From positions 1-64,000 of the forward strand of contig JAZKJV010002615.1 of the NCBI GenBank assembly GCA_037367405.1: 64,000 nucleotides of DNA. The letters run 5' to 3'. The DNA is from Ottelia alismoides (lineage: Eukaryota > Streptophyta > Magnoliopsida > Alismatales > Hydrocharitaceae). Position numbers and translations under genes: made by a program. How positions within the stretch are numbered: the first letter of the stretch is position 1; every line of letters begins with the position of its first letter. Below, one piece after another: positions 11,798 through 23,827 of this stretch. Under the pieces are notes generated by a model. That model saw only the letters and a list, made by a program, of their open reading frames with translations. It had not been told where the DNA came from and did no database searches.

Positions 11798-12235
11798 AGC
11801 CCTGTAGAGAGTGCAAGAAAATTTTGGAGGTGTTCTTTTTGTCCATACTAGAGTGGCCCAAGGCAGGGGCAGAGCCTAACACCTCCGAAGCCCAACAACC
11901 GCCGCAAAAGAGTATTTTTTCTGGTTGAGGGACCATAAAAAGGAGGCTCTGAGCCAACAACAACCACCCTAAGAAGTGGCCTAGATTTCAAAATTTCAGC
12001 CCAGATGTGAGAGTCGCCCCTAGAGGGAACCACCTCCCAAAAGGGATGAGAGGTCAGATATTTGTTCCTCATAAATTGGGACCATATGGAGCAGTTAGAG
12101 GACAGGAGTCTCCAGCCTCTAGAGAGCACCATGGCAGCACAAATAATGAACAAGGATCGAATGCCCAACCCCCCTCCAGCTTAGGGAGGCAAACCACATC
12201 CCAAGAGATATCATGGATTTTTTCCCCAAAGGAAG

Positions 12236-13993
12236 TTAGCGCATAGTCAACTCTGCAGATAGTGGCAGAAGGTAGGAATATGCCATTAGCCCAAAAGGTA
12301 GTAATCCATGGTATGATAGTGATGAGTAGTTACAGTCGCCTCGCAAAGGAAAGAGAGTTCCCGGTTCAACCATCCAGAGCAGAGTGTATCCTATCTTCCA
12401 GGGCACGAGCGTCTGCATAACGTCAAGATTTGGAAGACAAAGGTAATCCAAATCAGTAGGAAGTGCCTGTTTGGGGATGGACAAGGCTGCAAGAGGGACA
12501 GAATCCTCATGAAAATGCAAAGTTTGGAAGAACTTTCTCTTCCTAGCATTAAGCATCAGACCAGAGATATCCCGGAAGTTATCAAGGGAGTACCTAACAG
12601 CGAGCAGAGAATGAGCGGACCCATTACACATCAATAGGACATCATCCGCATACATGAGGTGCGAGGGGCAGCAAGGCGCCCCCCGCCCCAACAGCCCAAG
12701 CCTGCCTTTGGAAACAACAAGGTTGAGAATAATCATGAGAGATTCCATCCCCAAAGAGAAGAGCAACGGGCTAAGGGGGTCCCCATGCCGCAACCCACAC
12801 AAATCGGTAAAGAGTCCATGAGGGGACCCATTGACCAGGATCGAAAATGAGGCAGTAGATATGTATTCCTTGACCCAGGCAATCCACCTGCTACACAAGC
12901 CCATACCCTCCAAGGCTTGGAGGATGAAGGAGTGCTTTATTGAGTTAAAAGCTTTGGATATATCAATTTTCAGACATGCTTTGTTTGTGCTAGAGCGGCG
13001 GTCGAAGCCTCTTAGAATCTCATTCGCCAGCCTTACATTATCCCCGATAGACCTCCCCTTTAAGAAGACGGATTTGTTACTTGAAATCATATGCAGGAGC
13101 ACCTCCCCAAGGTGAGAGGACAGCAATTTGACGAATATCTTGTAGGTAATGTTGCAACAGGAGATCGGTCGGAAGTCCCTCATGTCGCTCGGGGAAGCCA
13201 CCTTAGGTACGTGTGTAAGAAATGTGTGGTTCACCTGCCGAACCATGCTCCCCCCTCCATTGTAAAGGAAGTCCACCGCGAGCAGAATCTCGTACGTAAT
13301 AAGGGACCAATGCTGCTTGAAGAAAGCGGCATTGAAACCGTCCGGGCTTGGGGCCTTGGACGAGGGGATGGCGGAAAGAGATCTCCATATTTCATCCTCA
13401 ACGAATGGCTTGACCAGCCATTGCTTAGCTTCCTTGGTAAGAAGTCTCTTAGGGGGTGGGAGGGCACCACTAACAACGGTATCTCCATTGTTGTCGAGCA
13501 AGTCTTTGAAATAGGATAAAGCCAGTTCAATGACCTCGCCAGGCCGATCAATGACTTGGCCATTATGACCAAGGAGGCGATCGATAGAATTCCTCGCCAC
13601 CCACTTCTTTGCATTAAGGTGGAAGAATTTTGTGTTGCGGTTATCGAACTTAAGCCAATCCACCCTACTCTTTTGCATCCAAGCAGATTCAAGATCCGCG
13701 TCCAGGGCTTCCATGTGGGACTTCACATCCTTCTCAAGCACCGCGAGAGTAGGATCAAGCAGTGAGTCGCAGATGACATTATTAATACAGTGAAGGAAAC
13801 TCTGCGCATGATCAGCCTCACGGAAGACATTCGCCTCAGTTGTCGCCCAACCCTTATGCGACAACTTCACATTTTTGATCCTCCGAGCAAGGCGGAAGAG
13901 AGGGTTACCCTGAACGTGGACATTCCAGCCTTTACAAACGGCTTCAAGGTAGCCAGGCCGCTGGGCCCAGTACTCAAAATACTTGAAAGGCAT
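12236..13993 (-). pseudogene. LINE ORF2 fragment, reverse transcriptase
   Basis: The frame of 585 codons starts inside ORF2 and covers the region before the RT and the RT itself. Visible motifs are FRPISCCNITYKI, KIDISKAFNSIKHSF (catalytic Asp in block A), LRHGDPLSPLLFSL and the catalytic MYADDVLLM. The frame is lost near 12240 and continues in other frames to the 3' end. It differs clearly from the LINE at 45100-50240, so it belongs to another family. It is not expected to be active. Confidence 0.88.
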
Positions 13994-14009
13994 TGGTTAT
14001 CTTGTTGTT

Positions 14010-15610
14010 GTCACATTCTCAATTTTTCTTCGATTCCCAACTATAGACATAATTTTTAAATAAAAAAAGACGTTCTTACTTTTTTTGGTCTGAGATGCAT
14101 GCTTCTAACACCTTACCCCGACCATTTTATATCGACAGCAAAACTTGGAAGTTTAGTATCTCTCTGTTGCATTTCAAATATGAAGTTGGTAATCGGGAGT
14201 CGAGATGTAGTTAAGTTTCCATTTTTAGTTTACCCTTATTAATATCCATTATGAATGGATACGGATTGAGATGCAACCATAATATCTGTAGATATCTATA
14301 TCCATATATATCTATTTTAATACATATTTATAGTTTTATATGTAACATTATGTAACGAATTTTGTATCCATTCTCATTATATTTGATATAATTATTATGA
14401 AGTAAATAAATGTATACGACGACCCTTCCACCATTATATTCAATTAATATAATACTAAACTAATCGATAAATTATATCTATTCAACATGTATACTTTTGA
14501 GGATACGGTAGAATTTTTTTTAATCCGTAAATATTTGTATCTACGCTCATATTTCCATATTCATATCTGCTTCATTTATATTGAATACGAATACAGATGC
14601 AGTTCATATATGGATTTTGAGAACCATATCTTTAAACAATGGAATGCGTATTCGAATAAGACATTCATTGAATACGAATCCATATTAGATAAAGAGTGAA
14701 TGTGAATCTGGATAGAATATTATCTTTAAATATGATTGAATACATATAAATTATGAATATGGATCGAATATTATCAAGTACAAAGTAATTTAAAAAATTA
14801 CATATATATATATATATACACGTAAAAATTATTTAGCCAAAATTGAAATTATAACCTCAAAGCGGCGGGTCTGCATATATAATTATATTATCGAGGGCTT
14901 GTAACCTACATAAGGCATGTACATTTATGATTCTTATGAAATGGACGAAGATGCATGGATTTGGATAAGGAGGAAAATAAGTTTAAGTTGTCTACTAAAG
15001 ATAATAGATTATATTGTAACATTTGTTATTTGGATATTCTAATCCGAATCCTAGTCGTTTTGTTGTTACCATATTCATGTCCTTATTCGATTTTGTTTAA
15101 AAAAATAGCTATACTCGACAAATCCCTTCTAACTCCGAAGTTGGAGTATGATAATAAGACAATTAACCCTGCAGGCAGGAGGGTTTCATATCAAATAAAA
15201 ATTATTTTTTGTTTAAAATAGTAGGGCACGGCGAAGATCTGTTTACAGTCAACATATAGTACAAAAGGAGAGAAGGCTTTCTTCCCCCTTCCTCCCCCGA
15301 AATATTCTCTCCGGTTTATCCCATTAAATTAAAATCCAAACGCACGAATTTATTATTCCAAGAAACCAGAGAACGCTCATGCAGAATGAGGTACAAGTGC
15401 TGGAAAAGACAGGAGTTGTCATCTCTAATCACGTCGCCAAATGCAAAATTCTCTGCCCTTGCAGGAAAGGATCAGACCTCCGTAATATATAGCATAACTT
15501 GGAATTCTAACGCTAATCTCCTACTAAAATAACAGATACAGATTCTAGCTTCCTACCTACTGCTACTCCCATTGGAATATTATATGTATATATAAACGGG
15601 AAGGAGTACA
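14010..15610. other. AT-rich intergenic DNA with an old 'GGATACGGATAT' type repeat
   Basis: Between about 14220 and 14790 the sequence is full of variants of ATCCATAT/GGATACGG/GAATACGAA, the same vocabulary as the hAT-like elements at 38553, 39816 and 43536. No matching termini or TSD were found here. A TA microsatellite lies at about 14799-14818. From 15240 on there may be downstream sequence of the bHLH gene. No other gene is supported. Confidence 0.5.
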
Positions 15611-17075
15611 TTAGCTGTGTGGTTCTTCAGCTGATATATATGTGAACATGTGGTGCACAACGGTGGCTATCTCGTCCGCAGAGATCAACTTGCAATCCGC
15701 TTCCATCTGCAAATAAAGTTATAGTTTGGGATCAGAGATTTGTTTCTACCATATGCTTCTAATCAAGTAATCCCAAACATAGCATCTAATTACCTTGAGA
15801 TTGAAAGAGTAGAGAACGGAGTCGTGGAAGGAGGCCACATTGAGGTGCAGCACAATCAGATGAAGGCCCTCCAGCACTGCGACGGCCCGGGCAAGCTGCC
15901 CGGGCCGCCGAGGCATGAACACGCGTAGATTGACGTGTGTCTGAACCACCGTGGCCTCCACGTCCGCCGTCCTTTCGACGTGCTCCGCCTTCACCGAACC
16001 CGCCATTGGGGACGAGTGCGGCGAAGGCCGGCACGAGTACGTCCTGTACTGAGGGGAGACAAAGAAGCAATCGAACGGGTGGGAATCACGAGAATTCAAC
16101 CTTGCAGGAAACCGATCGTGCTTCTCGGCTTGGAGATTCTGCAATTGCTGCTCCAGCTCCTTCACCAGATCTATGGCGCCACCAACAATGGAGGCCTGGT
16201 CACCCTGCGAGATCAAATGCGGACCGCTGGATTAGATTTGCAATTCTGCATGGACGGTCGGGATGGATTCTTAAGTGGTGACCGTTAAATTTCTTTAGGA
16301 AAAGACAAAAAAACCTGAGTATCCACACAGAAATGGAAAATGATTTTACCCGTTGGATGTAGGAGATCGGCATCAGCGACCGGAGCTCCGCGAGGTGCTC
16401 GTTCATCACCTTCCGGCGGTTGCGCTCCACCGCAATGTGGCTCATCCTCTGGCTCTCCGACGCCGCCTCCACCTTCCTCGGCACTCTTCGCCTCTTCCTC
16501 TTCCTCTTCTCCTCCACCACCTTCAACCCCGAAACCGCAGCCGCTGGCCAATTAGGGAAGGTGGCTCGATTCTTGTCGTGGGGGATCTGTTCGGAGACTT
16601 GGGTAATGCAGCTCTCTGGAGGTCGGAGCCTCTCTTTCTCCAGCCGCAGGAGTAGTTGGATGTTGCTGGGCTCTTGAAGCATCTGCAAGAAGGGCATTTG
16701 GTTGCACTGCTCGAAGATGCCCATAATGCTCTCATGGGCACAGCTGTTTATGGCATCTTCCAAGCATGGATCGTAATCACGGAGCTGCGTTTGACAAATA
16801 GCGAGCAGGAACAGGTATATGAGCATAGCTGAGAAAGGGCGGGTGTATTCAGGAATGTTGCTGCCTTAAATTCTTGATACATTTATTACAAGTCAAAGGC
16901 AAGAAAAAGGAAAGCTTATTGAAAGCAACAGGCACTTTTACGCTCCTACCCACAATGGGTTTCTTCAAAACAGAGACCAGATAGAGTGCAGAAGTAGAGT
17001 AAGGGGGGAAATGGGAAAGGGGAAGCATTTAATGTTACTCACGAAGGGGCTGATGTGTTCTTGTGGCTCTCCCAT
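15611..17075 (-). CDS. Group Ia bHLH transcription factor (bHLH57/67/70-like), four exons
   Basis: Exons on the minus strand: 17075-17043, 16784-16350, 16204-15794 and 15706-15611, giving 33+435+411+96 nt = 324 codons plus TAA. All introns have GT donors (GTGAGT, GTAAAA, GTAATT) and CAG acceptors. The protein starts [11 protein letters not shown], has the subgroup motif MPFLQML, a basic linker (KRKRKRRR), then the bHLH domain with H-E-R DNA-contact residues in [11 protein letters not shown], split by an intron after SYIQR and resuming [18 protein letters not shown]. The C-terminal half is the ACT-like region ([42 protein letters not shown]). It is expected to bind E-boxes in the nucleus as a dimer; group Ia includes stomatal-lineage regulators (SPCH, MUTE, FAMA), but this subgroup is distinct. 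The V in RRKVMNEHL is unusual (Q is common). The 11-codon first exon is the least certain part. Confidence 0.88.
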
Positions 17076-17768
17076 GGAAGCAGCGGATGTAGAGATGATG
17101 AGATGAGGTCGAACTGGTACTTACCCACAGGCCATCATATGCAGAGTGAAGTTAAGTGGTTGGTGAGTAGGGGGCGTTGTTGTTGGTGATGGTGAGAGGG
17201 CAGACGAGGCAGGGGGGAGAGGTTGGCTACTGTGTATTATTGAAGGGAGAAGGCATGGAGGAGTGGGGACACTCTGTGTGGCTATTACTATGTGACGTGT
17301 GACATGGGTAAAAATAAAACCACGAACAAGTGAAAACAGCAGTAAAAATATGGGGACGGGGGAATAAAGAAGATCTAGAGCGGATCCGATCAGATCCCTT
17401 GATCACAGGGTGGTCCGTTGAATTTTTTTACGAACGTGGCAGTGGGAGATAGATTACTTAATTAATTAGAAGGAGCTGTGGACATCTGATCAGCAGAAGA
17501 TGGAGAAACAAGAGGACAAGAGGCAAAAAAGTGATGGAGGGTTCTCTGGTTGACATGGATAGAATCAAATCGTCTGCTGGTGGTGCATCGGGACGGTGCA
17601 GTGGGCTCTGTTGGTACGGCAGAGGGCTGTGTGGGCTATTCGTTATCAGGGTGGGGGGTTGTGGTTGTGGGGGTCACTGCGTGTAGGATGTGTCCATGAT
17701 GGGTCTCTTTCTAGGGGGGCTCTGTTCAGTCTGCAGATCTATTTAGCCCATCTAACGAGGACGCTTTT

Positions 17769-17799
<31 letters not shown>

Positions 17800-18786
17800 A
17801 GAACAAGCTGCTTGAGTCCACTTTTGCTAATCTTAATTCGAAATAAGGATACGTATTCACCTCCCGCAATTTGGACGTTTTACTGTTGGCATCTGCATGC
17901 CAAACCTTATCTCCGAGCAACTGTTAGCTGCGAAGGGACCAACTTGGCGAGCATAAACAAAAGTGTCAGCTCGAAGTAGGAACCACCAATTGTACATCTG
18001 AAGCATCCTACGCATGCACGTGCTACCACCTTATATAATGTTTGTAGTATATGGAAAGAGAGAGAGAGAGGTGGGATTAATATAAGTATTAAATGGGAGG
18101 GGGGTGTAATTGGAGGAGAGGACCGGGTGCATGGATGCCGATGGGGGAGAAGAACAAAGGGAAGCAACAAACGGGTGCAAGACAATTAGAAGGCGACGGG
18201 GTCTTCCTTATTCTCTCTGATCGGCCAAATTGAGTCCGAATCCTTTCTGATCGCGCGTATCAACGTTGCCGAGTATTGCCATAAATGCTAATTTTGGTAC
18301 ACATCCCGCAGGGAAACCATACGACTCTCAAGGAGAAAGTGAGACATCTTTATGCTTGAGGTCCAAACATCACCAGAAGACGTCTTGCTTTCTGAAGGAT
18401 AGAGATCATATTGCAGAAGAATCGAGCAATTCCAAGCTTGAAGCTGAAGCTTCCACCAGTCGCCAAGGATTTCGAAACAAAAAGGTCTGCTATTTTTTGT
18501 ACGCTGCAAAGGGGCAGCATATCAAATTGTGAAAAAGAAACCACTCCCCTTTGGGTGTTTTCTTCATTCCTTTCATAGGGTTGGCATTTTATTTCTGTAA
18601 GGAAGAGATTCTGGACATGAAAATGGATTCGATGGGACATACTTTGGATATTTTTTACATAGCGGAAGTATAACGAGTTTTGCAAACAACCAATCCCACA
18701 ACCCGCAATAAATGAAACAATCGCGATACAAGATTTACAAATTTCGTCTTTAGCATGTAGTGGGTCTCCTTCTTCGTTGGGGCATG
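17076..18786. other. Upstream region of the bHLH gene, no other gene seen
   Basis: This is 5' flanking DNA for the minus-strand bHLH gene. It contains a CT/GA microsatellite at about 17768-17800 and a GA tract at about 18057-18070. Both are common in plant promoters and leaders. No other coding region is supported. Confidence 0.5.
17768..17800. repeat. CT/GA microsatellite
   Basis: TCTCTC repeats with one TATC interruption, about 0.7 kb upstream of the bHLH start. On the bHLH strand this is a GA repeat, a possible BPC/GAGA-factor site; function is not shown. Confidence 0.8.
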
Positions 18787-18801
18787 TATAAATGGCTTCT
18801 T

Positions 18802-20600
18802 TTTTTTAAAGGTAAGTATACTGAGATTTCATGATAAAGCAAAATAAGATGTATAAAAAGGCCCAACGCATGGGCTATTGAGATTTACAAAAACTCCAAA
18901 CTAGTGCCCAACAGAAGGCAACAAGAAGAATAAGTTGGCCCAATGGCTACCTGCACAAATGAGGTTCACAGATTGCACCCAAACTTGGAGCCGCAAGTCA
19001 GTTCACAAGGATACGAATATCCTCCACTATGCACACAGTTAGTTGATGCCCGGACATGGGTGAAGCAGCAGTCCAACGCGAATTGCACTCCCTCCAGGTG
19101 CGCCAAACCGTAACTGCCAAAGCGACTCTGAGCAGTTCGCCCCGAACTTGATCTATGCAAAAAAGCCTCTTTGGCACAAGAGATGGATTGCATGATGTTC
19201 TCACCAAGAGAAGGTGCAGGAAACGAGAGCATTGCACATACACTAATCCAGATATCCAGGCAGAAGCGACAATCCCAAAAAAGATGGTCTCTCGACTTCA
19301 GGTTGTGATCACAAAAGAGGCAACGCAAATCCAGAGCGAAGCCAAAACGAGATAACCTTTCTCTAGTAGGAATTCTATTTTTGATCACTATGAAAAGGCA
19401 GCATTTGTGCTTAGGCGCAACCTTGGAGATCCAAACTTCTTTCCACCAATCAACAACAGGGGCTCTGCAACGGGCAAGATCAAAGGCAACACGAAAGGAG
19501 AAGATCGAGGTAGAGGTAGTCAAGTTGAAGAGGATATTTAACCCAAAGAAGGGGCGAGGAGGTGGCGTGACTTCAACATAGCCTTCCAAACCGCAGAAGA
19601 ACCCGGGGATGCGGTTGCATCCCAAAAATTCCGACATCTAAGGTATTTGGAATGGAGGAAGTCAGCCCAAAGAGAACCATCCGCCATGAGGAACCTCCAG
19701 ACCCAAGACACTTTGGAAGCACAAACCAAATCTTTCAGGGACCTAAGGCCCAAGCCGCCCTCTTCCTTAGGGACGCAAACATCCTTCCACGCAATCTCGT
19801 GCCGCTTGTATTCCCAAAGAAAGTCCAAGCACATAGAGGAGATCCATCTGATAGCTGAGTCAGCGAGGAGCGAGCAGTCCGTCCAGAACAGTAAGATGCC
19901 ACAGATTACCGAATTTAAGAGCTGGATACGCTCTGCAATAGAAAGGGTCTTAGATTTCCATCCACAGAGTTGGGCACAGGGTGCCACTTATTTTGTTGCT
20001 GGGAGGGATACCCAGATATTTCGTAGGAGAGAGTCACTGAGAAAGCCAGAAACAAGATTCCATGAAAAGCTACCTCTGGCGTTTCTTGAGCAGAAGAGAC
20101 AGCTTTTAGCCGCATTCATTCTAAGGCCAGACATGTCCCCAAAGGACCCCATAATCTTTCCAATCGCTTGCAGATTTTTAGTGTTACACTTGGTAAAAAA
20201 AAGTATATCATCAGCATAAATGAGGTGCGTAGGGGCCAAGGATCCGCCACATCCCATGGGATTGATGGAGCCATCCATCACCGCAATGTCCATCAAGCAA
20301 GAAAGGGACTCCATGACAATAGTAAATAAAAGAGGGCTGAGGGGATCACCCTGCAGAGACCTCTAGTGCTCTTGAAGAAGCCATAAGGGGAGCCATTAAC
20401 TAGCACAGAGAATGAAGAAGTCCTAATGCAATTCCAGATCCAAGAGCACCAGGTTGGCCCAAATCCCATAGCACTAAGGTGATCAAGCAGGAAGCGGTGA
20501 TTTACAGTGTCAAAAGCCTTGGTTAGATCTACCTTGAGGCATGTTCGCAGAGGTCTTGTTCCCTGATTAACTCAGAACCTCGATCAAGCAGGAAGCGGTG
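18802..20600 (-). mobile_element. L1-like LINE, 5'-truncated, with 15-bp target duplication
   Basis: TATAAATGGCTTCTT occurs at 18787-18801 and 20601-20615. The 3' end at 18802 carries a short T-run on the plus strand, i.e. a poly(A) tail on the LINE strand. The interior codes on minus for the RT C-terminus and the zinc-binding domain in several frames. At the 5' end, 'gatcaagcaggaagcggtg' occurs both at about 20479 and at 20582, and 'aactcagaacctc' resembles flanking sequence at about 20664. The 5' junction is therefore rearranged or was made by template switching. Confidence 0.9.
18966..20560 (-). pseudogene. LINE ORF2 remnant: RT C-terminal part, thumb region and zf-RVT
   Basis: Three minus-strand segments follow each other. 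20314-19988 has the catalytic THLIYADDILFF. 19987-19538 has WKSKTLSIAERIQLLNSV, CLDFLWEYKRHEIAW and EEGGLGLRSL. 19637-18966 has WWKEVWISKVAPKHKCC, RIPTRERLSRFGF and the cysteine/histidine zf-RVT pattern CLFCDHNLKSRDHLFWDC. Upstream of 20314 the GDPLSPLLF region is frameshifted (CRVIPSALF). It is non-functional. Confidence 0.85.
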
Positions 20601-20615
20601 TATAAATGGCTTCTT

Positions 20616-23250
20616 GCACGAGGTGGGAAGTGATGTTTGACCTCAATTCCTGTTCTCTGAGTACCTCAGAACCTCGACCAATACTAGGTCAGCAACCCAT
20701 CATTAAATTGCCCGTCTAAGATCACTTAACCATGGTTCCATTTAAACCCTCGTTGGAGCTCCTATCTCCTCTCTACTGAACCCAATTAATGTTCGACCAC
20801 CCTCATATGAACTTCCCTTGAGTAACTCGAGGTAGAGACCAAGACACACTGGAGAGGTCCTAAGCTTCAAAATAAGCTAGGTGGCCCACTCCACCGGTGG
20901 GTTGAATTACTTGGACCGAACGCGGGTCTATTGACCAACCCATATTTTATCTTCTTAATAACTTCAAATTTACCTAAACAGCTTAACAAATACACTCGTG
21001 CATGCATTAACAATCCTAAATCGACACATAAAAACCACTAAAAATATGCAAAAATAAAATAAAAAAAATAAGAAGATGATCGACTATATACGTGCACTTA
21101 TGTGCACACTGGCCAAAGCAAAAAAAAGATATGCCTGCAAGGTCTAATATGAACCTCACCTAAAGATCGAGGACGTAGACTTAAATCGACTCAGTAAAAA
21201 TCAAGAAATACAAGGAAATAGGTAAAAAGTGATATATTGTACATAAAACAATAAGAACCCACTTGCACACATATATACGAAAACTTTAAACTTTCCTATA
21301 TATTTTTATACAACTCAGAAAGGCTTGATTTCTTTTGCAATAATCCAATAAAAATATTTAAAAATATAAAATATCGTAGAAATGCCATCTTTCCCATATA
21401 ATAAATGAAACACAAAAATGATACAACACCATAAAGACAAGCATCCAAAAACTTTATATTCACAATTTAAATAAAAAATTACAAAGACTGTGATTTCCAA
21501 AGGAACCTTGCATGATTCAACACAATTTCAATATAAAACAAGCTTCCTCGAGAAACGACATTCTTCCTTGCTCACCAAATTGCACAAAGCCCGACAGCCA
21601 CTTGAACCTTTAAAGTGTTTTGTGCCCTTCCCAATGATCTATTAAAATCCCAATAAGGTTGGGATCCATTTGTATTGATTTCATCTAAACTAGCCTCAAC
21701 TCAAGCTCCTCGACATCTCACGAGCAAACAATAGATGAACTAGGTCTTCCACCACCTCCGTGCACCTTTTACACAAGATATAACAATAGATGATCTAGGT
21801 CTTCTACCACCTCCATGCACCTTCTACACAAGGTATATGATCCACTAAATAATCTGGCCCTCCTTTTGGGTGTTAAAAGTCTCTACCAGCGAAACATCCA
21901 TAAAATCACCTTAACCCGGAGCGAGACCCTCCAACTCCAAATTTGATCAACCCTCGCAATCCCAAGATCAAAAGCATTCCATTTATATTTGCAACGTCCT
22001 AAAACATTTTTTTTTAAGGTACGGTTTACTCATTCTCCATGACTTATTATGATCTTCGATAAGGTTACTCGTCGACAAAAAGAAGCACGTCAATAGATTA
22101 CATAGATCCATGTTATGAACAACAAGTCAATGCTTGCATGCATCCTTGGATGCTCAATTTCCATTTCATTTTCCTTTATTTATATGCCACGTAGGCGTTT
22201 ACACACACACACGTAAACTCCTTAACATCAACCATAACAGGTGGATCTTAAGCAATGGAGTTGAATCAAATAACATTGCAAAGGCATAATGATAGTATGG
22301 TCGGGAAATCCCGACACTCTCGGAACTGGACATGAGGGTCTCCCCTCATCTGGCTCTCTGCAGGGGAATCCCCGCGCACACCTTCCCCTAATGAGTCAGA
22401 ACTGCGCACTATACACATGTATCGAAGTGCGAATTAATAGATTCCCATATGAGAGGGAGGATACAATAGGTTTTTTTTAGATAAAACGGTTCATAGTCAT
22501 TCATTATAATAGCGAAAGCAGTGATAGAGTTTGATACAGAACAACCCAAAACGGGTGTAAGCAGTCCACCCGTTGTCCAAAATTACATCCAGGAGATTTT
22601 GCCAGAGGATCAAAAGTAATTAAACCTCCATGTACTTCAACAAGGCTAAGTCGCCCAAAATATACTTGGACCATCATCACCATCAGAGCGTTGCACGTCT
22701 TGAAGGATGGCACCAGGTCGTAGAGATTCCGATCCCCCTAAGATACACAACAGGTAGCGTGATATACCGGGTTGAACTGATGAGTTAGGATTCAATATAC
22801 CTTAACACCTTTCCTGAAGTATTGCCAATGATGGAAAAAACAAATTTTCGCTTTATCTTAAATTGGCGCCTTGTTGCATATTCTCATTCTTCAAAGTCGA
22901 CGAACAAAGCACCTTTCCCGCGATATATCATTTATTTAATGGAAAAGAATATGTAGAATTCGACAGATCATAATATTACAAGCCAGAAACTCTTGAAGAT
23001 TTATTGGAAATAAGATACATGGTAATCAAAAAGCCATTACAAGTGGAGGTCACTATTTTCCTCTCATCATCGCATCCCTTTTTCAAAGCCGACACAAATT
23101 CTAAAGTTGAAATTTAAACAATACCCAAAGGTATGTGAGAACAGACAATATTCATAAGCTAAAGCACATACACTTCATCAATTAATCAAATAAGATCCAA
23201 TATCATCTCTATCCATCTATCAAATCTTCTTATTACTCTTTTGATCAACA
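20616..23250. other. Intergenic, mainly unassigned repeats
   Basis: No gene is supported. A 55-bp tandem duplication lies at 21727-21836. From about 22470 the sequence resembles the 3' part of an old retroelement (poly-T start, then 'ataaaacggttcatag'), but no diagnostic domain is present. Confidence 0.45.
21727..21836. repeat. 55-bp tandem duplication
   Basis: Two copies of a 55-base unit starting AACAATAGATGA(A/T)CTAGG and containing CACCACCTCC differ at a few positions. Confidence 0.8.
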
Positions 23251-23827
23251 TCAGGCACCGATACGGAAGAAATCCAGGCAGCTATCTGTGTTCAGCCCTC
23301 TGTTCCAAAATTTTTCATTGCATTCCCCATAAGTGAAGCTCCCATAGAATGCGTGATTGACCTCGTCGACGAGCATTCTCGGCGGCTCGATCACCGCATC
23401 CATGGACATGCAGTAGAAGATTGGTATCGATATCCTCTCCTTATTGCGATTCACCACAGCTCTGTCAAGAACATTCTTGTACTTGTCATTGCTCAACACC
23501 AGCACAATATGCCAACATAATAAGGACTAGCAGCGCAGTTTGTTGTCCGTTTGTCTCCTATCACAATGTTGTGAAATAACGAGAATCTGACATTAATTTA
23601 CAAAAAGAAAATTAACAAACCGGAACATGTAAATAAGATACAAATATACTTTAGTTAATGGCGTAATTTTGTGTAATCACCTGAACTTGGTCCCCGATGT
23701 TGATAACGAAAGTGCCCGGAACGGGATCGACAGCGATCCACCTGCCATCTCTGAGAACCTGTAGACCCGCCACATCTTCTTGCAGAAGAATGGTGATGGC
23801 ATTCGGATCTTTATGACCCGGTAAGCA

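Larger units (their letters stand above)
11294..13996 (-). mobile_element. L1-like LINE, 5'-truncated, with 13-bp target duplication
   Basis: TTATCTTGTTGTT occurs at 11281-11293 and again at 13997-14009, flanking a block coding for RT and RNase H-linked domains on the minus strand. The 3' end (11294 side) finishes in a short A-rich tail. The endonuclease and ORF1 are missing, so the copy is a normal 5' truncation product. Frameshifts separate the RT from the C-terminal zinc-binding domain. Confidence 0.92.
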
